49,167 nucleotides of DNA from Alphaproteobacteria bacterium (GTDB lineage Bacteria > Pseudomonadota > Alphaproteobacteria > Rhizobiales > Hyphomicrobiaceae). The translations under genes were made by a program, and so were the position numbers. The DNA lies in assembly GCA_018830445.1 (NCBI GenBank), contig JAHJSN010000008.1, positions 1 through 49,167 on the forward strand. The letters are read 5' to 3'. Positions 9,138 to 17,500 of this stretch are shown here, one piece after another. Numbering within the stretch: position 1 is the first letter of the stretch; every line of letters begins with the position of its first letter. Below the pieces are notes generated by a model. The model saw only the letters and a list, made by a program, of their open reading frames with translations. It did no database searches and was not told the origin of the DNA.

Positions 9138-9902
9138 CTACAGCCCCGCCGACATACCCCCGTCGACGGCAAGTTCGGCACCCGTCACGAACGCGGAGTC
9201 ATCAGAAGCAAAAAACAGCGCCGCGGCCGCGATGTCCTCTCCGGTCCCGAACCGGCGCATCGGTGTCTGATCGATCAGCGCCTTGTTGATCATCGGATTG
9301 CGCAGCACCCGCTCGGTAAGCGCGGTCTCGACGAAGCCGGGCGCCAACGCATTCACCCGGATGCCGTATGGCGCGTATTCGACCGCAAGCGCCCGGCTCA
9401 GCGCCGAAACCGCTCCCTTCGTCGCCGAGTAGCCGGCAAGCTGCCGCAACCCGCGATGCCCCATGATCGAGGCGACATTGATCAGCGAACCCTTTCCGGA
9501 TGCCTTGAGCAGGTTGAACCCGTCGCGTGCAATCCTTACCACCCCGTCGAGATTCACTTCCCGGATTTTCACCCAGTCGGCATCCGAAAGGTGACGGAAA
9601 TCCTCGCGCACGTTGAGCCCGGCGTTGTTGACAAGGATGTCGATGCGCCCCTGGTCCTGATCGATCGAACGGAACAGCGCGGTGACATCCTGTCCCTTGG
9701 AAACATCGACGGCCCTGGCGGTCGCCATCAGGCCAATCGCCTTCAGCGCTTCGGCCTCCCGCTCGGCTCCCGCACCGTCGATGTCGGCCAGATAGACATG
9801 CGCGCCTTCCCCGGCAAACCGCCGCGCCATCGCGAGCCCTATCCCGGCAGCCGCCCCGGTTATGACGGCGATCTTGTTTTCGAGGCGTTGCGGCTGGCCC
9901 AC
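9138..9902 (-). CDS. Short-chain dehydrogenase/reductase
   Basis: This classical SDR oxidoreductase (254 residues) binds NAD(P)H. The sequence shows the cofactor loop TGAAAGIG near residue 15, an acidic residue after the second strand (LADID) that favours NAD(H), the NNAG motif, catalytic Ser145 (NVASIMG) with Tyr158 and Lys162 (YSATK), and the C-terminal AVDGG. The substrate is not predictable; FabG-like and sugar or steroid dehydrogenases share all these features. I place the start at a GTG (9902), because GGAG lies about eight bases upstream; a TTG at 9920 is in frame but has no such site. The gene follows the glutathione reductase with a 71-bp gap. Confidence 0.9.
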   Translation of the reverse strand: MGQPQRLENKIAVITGAAAGIGLAMARRFAGEGAHVYLADIDGAGAEREAEALKAIGLMATARAVDVSKGQDVTALFRSIDQDQGRIDILVNNAGLNVREDFRHLSDADWVKIREVNLDGVVRIARDGFNLLKASGKGSLINVASIMGHRGLRQLAGYSATKGAVSALSRALAVEYAPYGIRVNALAPGFVETALTERVLRNPMINKALIDQTPMRRFGTGEDIAAAALFFASDDSAFVTGAELAVDGGMSAGL

Positions 9903-9973
9903 GGAACTTCTCCGGCTCAAAAATTCATTCGACCCCCGATGTCAAACCCTTTTTCGGGGTGTTGAACAAGGGC

Positions 9974-11353
9974 TTACCGCGCGGCCTGCAGTCGCGTCTC
10001 GGACTTCGTTCGCATCGTCACCAGTTCCTCGGCAGCCGAAGGATGCAACGCCATCGTCCTGTCGAAGTCCTCTTTTTTCGCCCCCATCCGCATGGCAATC
10101 GCCGCCATCTGCACGATCTCGGCGGCATCGTCGCCGACCACGTGGCAACCGACGATTTTGTCGCTTTCACCGTCCACGAGCAGCTTCATCAGCATCTTCT
10201 CGTCGCGCCCCGAAAGCGTCGCCCGCATCGGCCGGAAGCTGGACTTGTAGATATCGAGAACTTTGCAGTGTTCACTTGCCTGATGCTCGGACAGGCCGAC
10301 GGTGCCGATTTCCGGCGTCGAGAACACCGCCGTCGGGATCAACTGGTGATCGATCCGCCACGGCTTGCTGCCGAACTGGGTATCGGCAAAGGCATGCCCC
10401 TCGCGGATCGCCACCGGCGTCAGGTTGAAGCGGTCGCAGACATCACCCACCGCGAAGATGTTGTCGACGTTTGTCCGGCTCTCGCCATCGACCACGATGT
10501 GCCCGTTCCAACCCTGCTCGATACCGAGCGCTTCAAGACCCAGTCCCTTGACGTTCGGTGAACGCCCGATGGCGTACATGATCTGGTTGGCCTCCAGATG
10601 CGCGCCGTTATCGAGCTGCCCGACAAGACCGTTGCCGGCCCTCTCGATTTTCGCGAATACCTGCCCGAGCACCAGCCGTATGCCGCGCTTGGCGTAGGCC
10701 TCGCTGACCGCATCGCGCAAATCCTCGTCGAACCCGCGCAGGATCTTTTCGCCCCGGTAGACGAGTGTGGTGTCCGCACCGAGCCCGGCGAAAATTCCAG
10801 CAAACTCGACGGCGATATAACCGCCGCCGACCACCACCACCCGCTCGGGCAGCTTGTCGAGGTGAAACGCCTCGTTCGAGGTGATGACGTGTTCGCGGCC
10901 AACCAGCTTCTCATCGACGTTCGGCGCACCGCCGGTCGCAATCAGGATCTTGTCGGCCGTCACCAGCCGTCCGGAAGAAAGCCGCAGCGTGTTGCGGCCT
11001 TCCAGCACGGCGCGTTCTTCGAACAGCGAAACCCGCGCTGTCTCGAGACCCTTTCGATAGAGCCCCTCCAGCCTGCCGATCTCCTTGTCCTTCGCCGAAA
11101 TCAGCGTGCCCCAGTCGAATGTCGGCTGTTCCAAGCTCCAGCCGAACCCGCCCGCATCCTCGAAGGCATCGGCATAACGCGAAGCGTAAACCATCAGTTT
11201 TTTCGGCACACAGCCGCGGATAACGCAGGTGCCGCCGAAGCGGTATTCTTCCGCAAGCCCAACCCGCGCGCCGTGTCCGGCAGCGATACGCGCGGCCCTG
11301 ACGCCGCCCGAGCCGCCACCAATCACAAACAGGTCGAAATCGAATTCGGCCAT
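9974..11353 (-). CDS. gor: Glutathione-disulfide reductase
   Basis: The flavoprotein reduces oxidised glutathione with NADPH in the cytoplasm. The product (about 459 residues) shows the FAD-binding FVIGGGSGGVRAAR, the redox-active disulfide Cys43/Cys48 in GGTCVIRGCVPKK, the NADPH Rossmann loop GGGYIAVEFAGI followed by arginines that fit the 2'-phosphate (YRGEKILRGFD), the second FAD segment VFAVGDV, and the dimer-interface catalytic pair in LHPSAAEE. The cysteine spacing and the CVIRGCVPKK form point to glutathione reductase rather than dihydrolipoamide dehydrogenase. The start at 11353 (MAEFDFDLFVIGGG) matches the family; upstream in-frame ATG and GTG codons at 11365 and 11371 are possible. 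It lies 97 bp downstream of rpiA. Confidence 0.93.
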   Translation of the reverse strand: MAEFDFDLFVIGGGSGGVRAARIAAGHGARVGLAEEYRFGGTCVIRGCVPKKLMVYASRYADAFEDAGGFGWSLEQPTFDWGTLISAKDKEIGRLEGLYRKGLETARVSLFEERAVLEGRNTLRLSSGRLVTADKILIATGGAPNVDEKLVGREHVITSNEAFHLDKLPERVVVVGGGYIAVEFAGIFAGLGADTTLVYRGEKILRGFDEDLRDAVSEAYAKRGIRLVLGQVFAKIERAGNGLVGQLDNGAHLEANQIMYAIGRSPNVKGLGLEALGIEQGWNGHIVVDGESRTNVDNIFAVGDVCDRFNLTPVAIREGHAFADTQFGSKPWRIDHQLIPTAVFSTPEIGTVGLSEHQASEHCKVLDIYKSSFRPMRATLSGRDEKMLMKLLVDGESDKIVGCHVVGDDAAEIVQMAAIAMRMGAKKEDFDRTMALHPSAAEELVTMRTKSETRLQAAR

Positions 11354-11450
11354 CTTACAAAGCATCTCCACGCCATGCGGTCCGGCACGTATCAGGTTCG
11401 CCGGACGCCGCAGCTGTCATTCCTGCCGGCCTGCAAAACCGGCCGCCTAC

Positions 11451-12176
11451 TCAAGCCTCGTCATCACCACGATCTTCGCGCTCGGATTCGATCAGCCGCA
11501 CGCCGTCGTCGCCCGAAACGATTGCAACATCGCAGATATCGACGAACAGTCCGCTCTCGACCACACCGGGCACATAGCGCAGTGCATCCTCGAGTTCCTC
11601 GGCATCCTCGATCTGCCCGAAGTCGCAATCGAGAATGAAATTGCCGTTGTCGGTGACGAACGGTTCCCCGCCGGCCGTTTTGCGCAGGGCGATTTCCCCT
11701 TCGCATCCGCAGTCCGCCGCCAGCGCCTCGATCATGTCGATCGTGACGGCGAGGCCGAACTGCACGACTTCCACCGGCAGCTTGAACGCGCCCAGCGTAT
11801 CGACCAGCTTGCTTTCATCGACCATGATGACGACCCGGTCGGAAGCCATCGCGACGATCTTCTCGCGAAGCAATGCTCCGCCGCCGCCCTTGATCATATT
11901 GAGGTCGCCGTCGATCTCGTCCGCGCCATCGAACGTGATGTCCAGTTCCGGCTCGTCTTCGAGTGTCGACATTTTTATCCCGCGGCTTTCCCCGAACTTG
12001 CGGGTCTCCTCGGAAGTCGGCACGCAGATGACGGAGAGGCCGGCATTCACCCGCGCCCCGAGCAGAGCCACGAAATGCGCCGCCGTGGAACCTGTCCCCA
12101 GCCCGATGCGCATGCCCGGCTCAACCATCTCGACGGCGCGCATCGCCGCCATCTTCTTGTGTTCGTCCGCTGACAT
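11451..12176 (-). CDS. rpiA: Ribose-5-phosphate isomerase A
   Basis: The enzyme interconverts ribose 5-phosphate and ribulose 5-phosphate in the pentose phosphate pathway. The 241-residue protein carries the expected signatures: GLGTGSTAAHFV near residue 25, the DGADEID loop with the catalytic-region acids (FDGADEIDGDLNMIKGGGGALLREKIVA), and VDESK. A GAGGA lies six bases before the ATG at 12176. The last 25 residues (ESEREDRGDDEA) form an acidic, non-conserved tail. It shares its direction with gor, and both connect to NADPH and pentose metabolism, which would suit co-expression, although no promoter was identified. Confidence 0.96.
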   Translation of the reverse strand: MSADEHKKMAAMRAVEMVEPGMRIGLGTGSTAAHFVALLGARVNAGLSVICVPTSEETRKFGESRGIKMSTLEDEPELDITFDGADEIDGDLNMIKGGGGALLREKIVAMASDRVVIMVDESKLVDTLGAFKLPVEVVQFGLAVTIDMIEALAADCGCEGEIALRKTAGGEPFVTDNGNFILDCDFGQIEDAEELEDALRYVPGVVESGLFVDICDVAIVSGDDGVRLIESEREDRGDDEA

Positions 12177-12288
12177 GCTGGTTCCTCGTCAGTTGAATGC
12201 AAAAATGCGCCGCGACCGGGCAGGTCAAAACCTGTACTGGCGCGGATCAGCGCGAAGCCTTACCTGAAGTTCCGCTCTGGCGCGAATC

Positions 12289-13734
12289 TCAAAGCCCGCC
12301 CATCAGCAGATATTTCTGCTCCACGAATTCTTCGATGCCGTGGTGTGAGCCTTCGCGGCCGAGACCGGATTGCTTGACCCCTCCAAACGGCGCCATTTCC
12401 GTCGACATCATGCCCTCGTTGATCCCGACCATGCCGAACTCGAGCGCCTCCGCCACCCGCCAGACGCGGCCGATATCGCGGGCGTAGAAATACGCGGCGA
12501 GCCCGAAAGGCGTGTTATTGGCCTGGGCAATGACGTCAGCCTCATCCGCGAAGCGGAACAACGGCGCCACCGGCCCGAAGGTTTCTTCGCGCGCAACCTT
12601 CATGTCCGCCGTCACCCCGGTCAGCACCGTCGGCTCGTAGAATGTCCCGCCCAGCGCATGCTGCTTGCCCCCGATTACCACCGTTGCGCCCTTCGCAATG
12701 GCGTCAGCAACATGCTCTTCGACCTTTGCGAGGCCATCGACATTGATCAGCGGCCCAATCGTCACGCCGGCTTCGCGCCCCGGCCCCACCTTGAGATCGC
12801 CCGCAGCGGCGGCAAGCTTTTCGGTGAACGCCTCATAGACGCCGGCCTGCACATAGATACGGTTGGCACACACGCAGGTCTGCCCGGCATTGCGGTATTT
12901 GGAAGCCATCGCCCCCTGCACCGCCTTGTCGAGATCCGCATCGTCGAACACGATGAACGGTGCGTTTCCGCCAAGTTCAAGCGACACCTTCTTGATCGTA
13001 TCGGCCGACTGCCGCATCAAGATACGCCCGACCTCCGTCGAGCCGGTGAACGTGACCAGCCTGACCTTTTCGTTCGACGTGAATTCGCTCCCGACCGGAA
13101 CCGGATTCGACGTCGTTATGATATTGAGAACGCCGGGAGGAATACCGGCTTCTTCCGCGAGTGCGGCCAGCGCCAGAGCGGACAGCGGCGTGTCTTCGGC
13201 AGGCTTGACCACAGCCGTGCAGCCAGCCGCCAATGCCGGCGTAACCTTTCGCGTGATCATCGCGTTGGGAAAATTCCACGGCGTCACCGCCGCGACCACG
13301 CCGATGGGCTGCTTCACGACCACGATGCGCGCGTCCGCCTTGAACGTCGGGATCGTCTCGCCATAGATGCGCTTGGCCTGTTCGGCAAAGAATTCGACGA
13401 ACCCCGAACCGTAGACGATCTCGCCCTTGGCCTCCGCCAGCGGCTTGCCCTGCTCCAGGCTGAGGATCATCGCCAGTTCGTCGGCGTTCTCGATGATCAG
13501 ATCATACCAGCGCCGCAGAATTTGCGAACGCTCCTTGGCAAGCCGCTGCGACCATTCCGGAAACGCACGGTGCGCGGCCTCGATCGCCAGGCGCGTTTCG
13601 GCCGCCCCCATGTCGGGCACCCGGGCGATTTCTTCACCCGTGGCCTTGTCGGTCACCGCCATACCGGGCTCGCCGACCCACTTGCCGTCGATATAGGCGT
13701 GCTGCTTGATGAGCCTAAAAGTTGCTTCGCCCAT
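12289..13734 (-). CDS. gabD: NAD(P)-dependent succinate-semialdehyde dehydrogenase
   Basis: This aldehyde dehydrogenase (481 residues) most resembles GabD, which oxidises succinate semialdehyde to succinate at the end of GABA breakdown. The general base Glu253 lies in LELGGNAPF and the nucleophile Cys287 in NAGQTCVCANRIY; the paired cysteines of this segment are typical of GabD. TPWNFP and FTGSTEVG are also present. Glutarate-semialdehyde or related activity cannot be excluded, and no GABA transaminase lies nearby. The start is the ATG at 13734, preceded by GAAAGGA at a proper distance; the frame is open another 35 codons upstream, but that part overlaps the leader of the gph-like gene and has no homology. 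The divergent neighbour starts at 13889. Confidence 0.9.
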   Translation of the reverse strand: MGEATFRLIKQHAYIDGKWVGEPGMAVTDKATGEEIARVPDMGAAETRLAIEAAHRAFPEWSQRLAKERSQILRRWYDLIIENADELAMILSLEQGKPLAEAKGEIVYGSGFVEFFAEQAKRIYGETIPTFKADARIVVVKQPIGVVAAVTPWNFPNAMITRKVTPALAAGCTAVVKPAEDTPLSALALAALAEEAGIPPGVLNIITTSNPVPVGSEFTSNEKVRLVTFTGSTEVGRILMRQSADTIKKVSLELGGNAPFIVFDDADLDKAVQGAMASKYRNAGQTCVCANRIYVQAGVYEAFTEKLAAAAGDLKVGPGREAGVTIGPLINVDGLAKVEEHVADAIAKGATVVIGGKQHALGGTFYEPTVLTGVTADMKVAREETFGPVAPLFRFADEADVIAQANNTPFGLAAYFYARDIGRVWRVAEALEFGMVGINEGMMSTEMAPFGGVKQSGLGREGSHHGIEEFVEQKYLLMGGL

Positions 13735-13888
13735 GATCGGTCCTTTCAGGATATGGCTCCGGCCCGATGGTTCCACATGGATCCCAAAAGGCGGACTGGT
13801 GTTGACGTTCTCCATGTGTAAGGAGCAGACGCAGGCCATTCAAGCAATCGGCGTATCAAAGCTTCGAATCCGGCGGAAGGTCCAGGAA

Positions 13889-14554
13889 ATGCGCGACGCA
13901 ACAATCGTATTCGATCTCGACGGTACACTTGTCGATACCGCCCCCGATCTCATCGACGCAACCAACTTCGCACTCGCCGGCCTCCGCCTGCCAGCGGTCA
14001 CTGGAGGGCAACTGCGCGACTGGATCAGCTTTGGCGCCCGCCGCATGCTGGCCGAAGCCCTTGCCATCCACGGCCGCGATCTACCCGAAGCCGAGGTCGA
14101 CAATCTGCTGGGAATATTCCTCGATTACTATGCCGGCAACATCGCCAACCGCAGCCGGCCCTACAAGGGGGTGCTGCAGGCGCTCGATGAACTTCAAGAG
14201 CGCGGCGCCAGGCTCGCCATCTGCACCAACAAGCGCGAGGAGCTGACCCTGCGTCTCCTCGACGCACTGGGGCTGACCTCGAGGTTTGCCGGGATCGCAG
14301 GCCGCGATACGTTTGCCGTGTGCAAACCCCACCCGGACCACCTGTTGGGTGCAATTCGCCTTGCCGCGGGCCAACCTGAACGCGCCATCATGATCGGTGA
14401 CAGCGCCACCGATGTTGCCACCGCAAAGGCCGCCGGCATCCCCGTCATCGCGGTATCATTCGGATATTCGGATATTCCCGCCGCCGAGCTTGGAGCCGAC
14501 CGCGTCATCGACTGCCACAGCCAACTCATCACCACCATCGGCCAGCTTTTGTGA
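13889..14554 (+). CDS. gph: HAD hydrolase, phosphoglycolate phosphatase-like
   Basis: The 221-residue protein is a haloacid dehalogenase-superfamily phosphatase close to Gph, which removes phosphate from 2-phosphoglycolate. Motif I is FDLDGTLVDT (nucleophile Asp near residue 9), motif II CTNK, motif III the lysine in CKPHP, and motif IV GDSATDVATAKAAG. A helical cap sits between motifs I and II. The start at 13889 is supported by GGAAGG about eight bases upstream; the frame is open to 13706, but that part overlaps the start region of gabD on the other strand. Specificity among HAD phosphatases is hard to read from sequence, so the symbol is tentative. Confidence 0.85.
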   Translation: MRDATIVFDLDGTLVDTAPDLIDATNFALAGLRLPAVTGGQLRDWISFGARRMLAEALAIHGRDLPEAEVDNLLGIFLDYYAGNIANRSRPYKGVLQALDELQERGARLAICTNKREELTLRLLDALGLTSRFAGIAGRDTFAVCKPHPDHLLGAIRLAAGQPERAIMIGDSATDVATAKAAGIPVIAVSFGYSDIPAAELGADRVIDCHSQLITTIGQLL

Positions 14555-14743
14555 ACACCCGTCAATCGCACACTTCGAAATGAATATTGCAAATCATGGC
14601 GTTAGATAAACCGATTGCAAATTCCTCGGCACTCTGATTTTTACCTGTTCGCATTGGACCCAAGTCGTCGAACAGCCACAATCACCAGACAAACACCGGA
14701 CAGATCGGATCTGCTGGTACATTAGCTGAACGGAGCATTGAGA

Positions 14744-15007
14744 ATGATCACACGTCTAATCCTGGCCTCCGCGCTGGCCCTGGCCGCAACAAGCGCCGCA
14801 CTCGCCGCCGACGCACCCAAATCGACAGCCGAATGCATGGAACAGGCTTTCGCCTTGGCCGGGACCGCCCAGGAGAAGAAATTGTCCGACGATAAAGCCG
14901 GTCAGGTCGATGAACTTCTGGCGAAGATGGAAGACGCCTGCACGTCGGAGAAATTCGCTGATGCAGCCAAGGCCGCCGACGAAATCAATGCAGCCATCGG
15001 CAAATGA
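14744..15007 (+). CDS. Small secreted helical protein, unknown
   Basis: The product has 87 residues with a clear signal peptide (MITRLILASALALAATSAALAA, cleaved near LAADA). The mature part of about 63 residues is acidic, helical and has two cysteines (AECMEQAF and EDACTSEKF) that could form a disulfide bridging two helices. GGAG lies eight bases before the ATG at 14744; an upstream in-frame TTG at 14738 is less likely. A strong terminator follows at 15041. I do not recognise a family. It is a monocistronic periplasmic candidate, next to another small secreted protein at 15302. Confidence 0.8.
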   Translation: MITRLILASALALAATSAALAADAPKSTAECMEQAFALAGTAQEKKLSDDKAGQVDELLAKMEDACTSEKFADAAKAADEINAAIGK

Positions 15008-15040
15008 CGTCTTTTGACACGATCGCTGTAAGCTAGCTGA

Positions 15041-15071
15041 CCGGGCGGTGTGAAACCGCCCGGTTTTTTTT
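15041..15071 (+). terminator. Rho-independent terminator of the 87-residue secreted protein
   Basis: A perfect 9-bp GC-rich stem (ccgggcggt at 15041-15049 with accgcccgg at 15055-15063) has a 5-base loop and is followed by eight T residues (15064-15071). It lies 34 bases after the stop codon. Confidence 0.93.
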
Positions 15072-15301
15072 CCGCCGCGCGCGATTGCGGTCTTCCCCAT
15101 TCGCGAACTCCCGTACAGCGATTGGCTCTTGGTTTTCATATTGTTAGCACGCGGCCGCAGCAGCAGAAACGCTGCATCTTGTTCGAGGGTTGATTTTGAA
15201 CTTCCTCGACTTAAGTTCTACTGCAGGGCAGCCAGCCGCTCCTACAGCATGCGCGTCTGCCCGACCCGAAACTGCAAGAAATCGCTAGGAGGAATAACGT
15301 T

Positions 15302-15481
15302 ATGAGACTTGCTCTTGCTCTTGCTATCGGCGCAATGGCCGCCCTCGGCCCGGTAGCCGCCTACGCTGACAATCATATGGTCGCAGGCCGCGAAGCCTTG
15401 ACCACGAAGTCGACCAAAGAACTCATCGCGCAGCGCGAGAAGTGGGGCGACAAGCCGGTCAAGACGTACAAGGACAAATAA
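15302..15481 (+). CDS. Very small secreted protein, unknown (59 residues)
   Basis: This short gene encodes 59 residues. A signal peptide (MRLALALAIGAMAALGPVAAYA) is followed by a mature peptide of only about 37 residues that starts ADNHMVAGREAL and ends KWGDKPVKTYKDK, rich in lysine. A very good ribosome-binding site (AGGAGG, at about 15286-15291) precedes the ATG at 15302, and a 10-bp hairpin follows the stop. No family is recognised. The strong translation signals and the clear secretion signal argue that it is real and possibly abundant. Its mature part could be a small periplasmic factor or an exported peptide; nothing in the sequence decides. Confidence 0.75.
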   Translation: MRLALALAIGAMAALGPVAAYADNHMVAGREALTTKSTKELIAQREKWGDKPVKTYKDK

Positions 15482-15503
15482 CTTTCATCCCTCGCAAATG
15501 TCG

Positions 15504-15530
15504 GCGGCCCGGGTTCACTGCCCGGGCCGC
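15504..15530. terminator. Strong hairpin between convergent genes
   Basis: A perfect 10-bp stem (gcggcccggg at 15504-15513 with cccgggccgc at 15521-15530) has a 7-base loop. It lies 22 bases after the 59-residue secreted protein and covers the stop codon of mnmD (15515-15517) on the other strand. No T-tract follows on the plus strand, so it may act as a 3'-end stabiliser or as a Rho-assisted or bidirectional stop. Confidence 0.6.
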
Positions 15531-16225
15531 ACTCCTCGCATCATTTCCCTTTTGCCCGCAAATCCCGGACGCTTCTCGACCGCGAAACCGGCAGCGATGA
15601 GATTCCGCCGAACCCATCCCGCCGCCGTGTAGGTCGCGAAACTGCCGCCGGGCAATGTGTGGGAGAATACCTCCGCCATCAGCCCCGGCGACCACATGTC
15701 AGCATTCCGCGATGGCGCAAATCCATCGAGGAACCAGGCATCAGCTCGCCCCGCCCAACTCGGCAGCTGTTGTCCAGCATCCCCGAAATGCACACATAGT
15801 TCGGTCTGTTGATCCATTAACCAGCCGCAGGCCGAGCCATCCTGTTTCCCGTCTTGTCGCCACCTGTCGACCAATCGACTTGAAAGAAACGTCAACTCGG
15901 GCCATCGCAGAAGCGCCCTTTGCATGTCGTCGGCATCAATCGGAAAGGCTTCGAAGGAAACGAACCTGAGCATTTGCCCCGGCCGCCGCACATCGCTCCA
16001 GCCCCTCCAGGTCTCCAGGAAATTGAGCCCCGTCCCAAAGCCAAGCTCAGCGATCATGAAATTTGAATTTTGCGACAAGCGCGAAGGAAGTTCATTGCCG
16101 CCAAGAAACACATGCGCTGCCTCGGCCCGCCCGTCGCTGCGCGAGTAGAACGTATCGGCGAACCGCTCGGAGACAGGGACTTCTCCCTCCTCCCAAGTTA
16201 GTGTGTGGCTCACCACTGGGCTCAT
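15515..16225 (-). CDS. mnmD: MnmD, tRNA (mnm5s2U34) methyltransferase
   Basis: The 236-residue protein corresponds to the N-terminal methyltransferase half of MnmC. It transfers a methyl group from S-adenosylmethionine to 5-aminomethyl-2-thiouridine at the wobble position of certain tRNAs. Visible are the early segment ERFADTFYSRSDGRAEAAHVFLGGNELP, the SAM-binding AELGFGTGLNFLETW, and the characteristic DAWFLDGFAPSRNADMWSP, which includes the catalytic-region aspartate. The FAD half of MnmC is missing here and is encoded by the divergent gene starting at 16269, only 43 bp from this start. The 3' end overlaps a strong hairpin shared with the convergent small gene. Confidence 0.92.
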   Translation of the reverse strand: MSPVVSHTLTWEEGEVPVSERFADTFYSRSDGRAEAAHVFLGGNELPSRLSQNSNFMIAELGFGTGLNFLETWRGWSDVRRPGQMLRFVSFEAFPIDADDMQRALLRWPELTFLSSRLVDRWRQDGKQDGSACGWLMDQQTELCVHFGDAGQQLPSWAGRADAWFLDGFAPSRNADMWSPGLMAEVFSHTLPGGSFATYTAAGWVRRNLIAAGFAVEKRPGFAGKREMMRGVRPGQ

Positions 16226-16268
16226 CTGACTTCAACGCCTTTAAAATTCGCCAAGCACTTGGGTATCG

Positions 16269-17453
16269 ATGCCGCCATCTCTTAAAGACGCACCTGCTTC
16301 GCCAAACCCACCGTTTCCCCTGACACCTGATCTTGCCATCATCGGAGGCGGCATCGTCGGGCTTTGGTGCGCGCGGTACGCTGCGGATCTTGGCCTCTCA
16401 ACCGTTCTCATCGAAAAAGGCGGCATCGGGCAAGGTGCCAGCGGCGGCTTTCTTGGCGCGCTGATGCCCCACCAGCCAATTGCCTGGTCGCCCGTCAAAG
16501 CATTCCAGCTTGACGCCCTTTTGTCATTGGAAACCGAAATTGCACAGCTGCAAAATCAAACCGGTATGAGCTGCGGCTATCTCAGGTGCGGCCGCCTCAT
16601 CCCGACTCGCACCGAAAAAAAGCGCAAGCAGCGCGAAACCTGGCAGGCAGCGGCGATCGAGAACTGGCCGGCGCGCACAGCCGCAGGCCTTGCCCTCGAA
16701 TGGCGGCTGCTTGAGGCTACGCCCGATCCCACTTGGCTGTTGCCGGGTGCGGCCCCGCTGGGGTGCGAATTCGACACCCTGAGCGCGCGGCTCCATCCGC
16801 GCAAGACGATCGCGGCATTGCGCCGAAGCCTGCAACAGCAGGTTTACCTTCGCGAGAACTCACTCGTCGAGCGCTTCGAAGACGGCGGCAGAAGCCTTAT
16901 CCTCGATGACGGCACCAGACTTTCACCCGGCCACGTCATCGTGACCGCCGGACATCGAAGCTTCGATTTGCTGCGCCCGCTTTCGGTCCGCCGGCTCGGC
17001 CGAGGCGTCAAGGGGCAGGCAGCCCTGTTACAACCCGCCTGCCAGATCGACCCCTCTTCGCCGATCATCTACTTCGGCGGCGTTTATGTCATCGCCCACG
17101 ACAGCGGCCGGATCGCCGTGGGCTCGACTTCCGAATCCGACTTTTCATCACCCGACTCCACCGATCACAAACTCGATGATCTGATCTCTCGGGCAACCGA
17201 GCTGTGCCCCGCTCTCGAAGGGTCACGAATGGTGGAACGATGGGCGGCGGTCCGCCCCAATGCGATCGGCCGCCATCCCATGATCGGCCGACTGCCTGAG
17301 GCACCCCACGTCATCGCATGCACCGGCGGCTACAAGATCTCCTTCGGTATCGCCCACAAAATGGCCGGAGCCGCGCTTCGCCTCGTTGGCGGCTCAACGC
17401 CCGAACTCCCCGCCGGCTTCACGCTCGAAGCGCACTACGCCTGCGCAGATTAG
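16269..17453 (+). CDS. FAD-dependent oxidoreductase, likely MnmC oxidase partner
   Basis: The product has 394 residues and is a D-amino-acid-oxidase-type flavoprotein: the FAD-binding LAIIGGGIVGLWCARYAADLG near residue 22, VLIEK with its acidic end of strand 2, GASGGFLGALMPH, and a C-terminal second FAD contact (VIACTGGYKISFGIAHKMA). This is the fold of the C-terminal half of MnmC, which removes the carboxymethyl group from cmnm5s2U in tRNA. The neighbouring divergent mnmD supports that role, but other amino-acid oxidases share the fold, so this remains inference. The start at 16269 is the only ATG before the FAD motif. The 43-bp space to mnmD implies overlapping divergent promoters. Confidence 0.85.
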   Translation: MPPSLKDAPASPNPPFPLTPDLAIIGGGIVGLWCARYAADLGLSTVLIEKGGIGQGASGGFLGALMPHQPIAWSPVKAFQLDALLSLETEIAQLQNQTGMSCGYLRCGRLIPTRTEKKRKQRETWQAAAIENWPARTAAGLALEWRLLEATPDPTWLLPGAAPLGCEFDTLSARLHPRKTIAALRRSLQQQVYLRENSLVERFEDGGRSLILDDGTRLSPGHVIVTAGHRSFDLLRPLSVRRLGRGVKGQAALLQPACQIDPSSPIIYFGGVYVIAHDSGRIAVGSTSESDFSSPDSTDHKLDDLISRATELCPALEGSRMVERWAAVRPNAIGRHPMIGRLPEAPHVIACTGGYKISFGIAHKMAGAALRLVGGSTPELPAGFTLEAHYACAD

Positions 17454-17500
17454 TTCGTCAGCACCGGTTCGAATGTTCTACGCGCCGGCACCGGTCCGGA

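Noticed and set aside
12370-13821. Long open frame on the plus strand opposite gabD (483 codons)
   Set aside because: It is the antisense shadow of a well-supported aldehyde dehydrogenase. Its composition (Arg, His, Pro rich) is typical of such shadows in GC-rich DNA and shows no family motif.
13850-13880. tRNA-like word ttcgaatcc upstream of the gph-like gene
   Set aside because: No acceptor stem or anticodon arm can be built around it.
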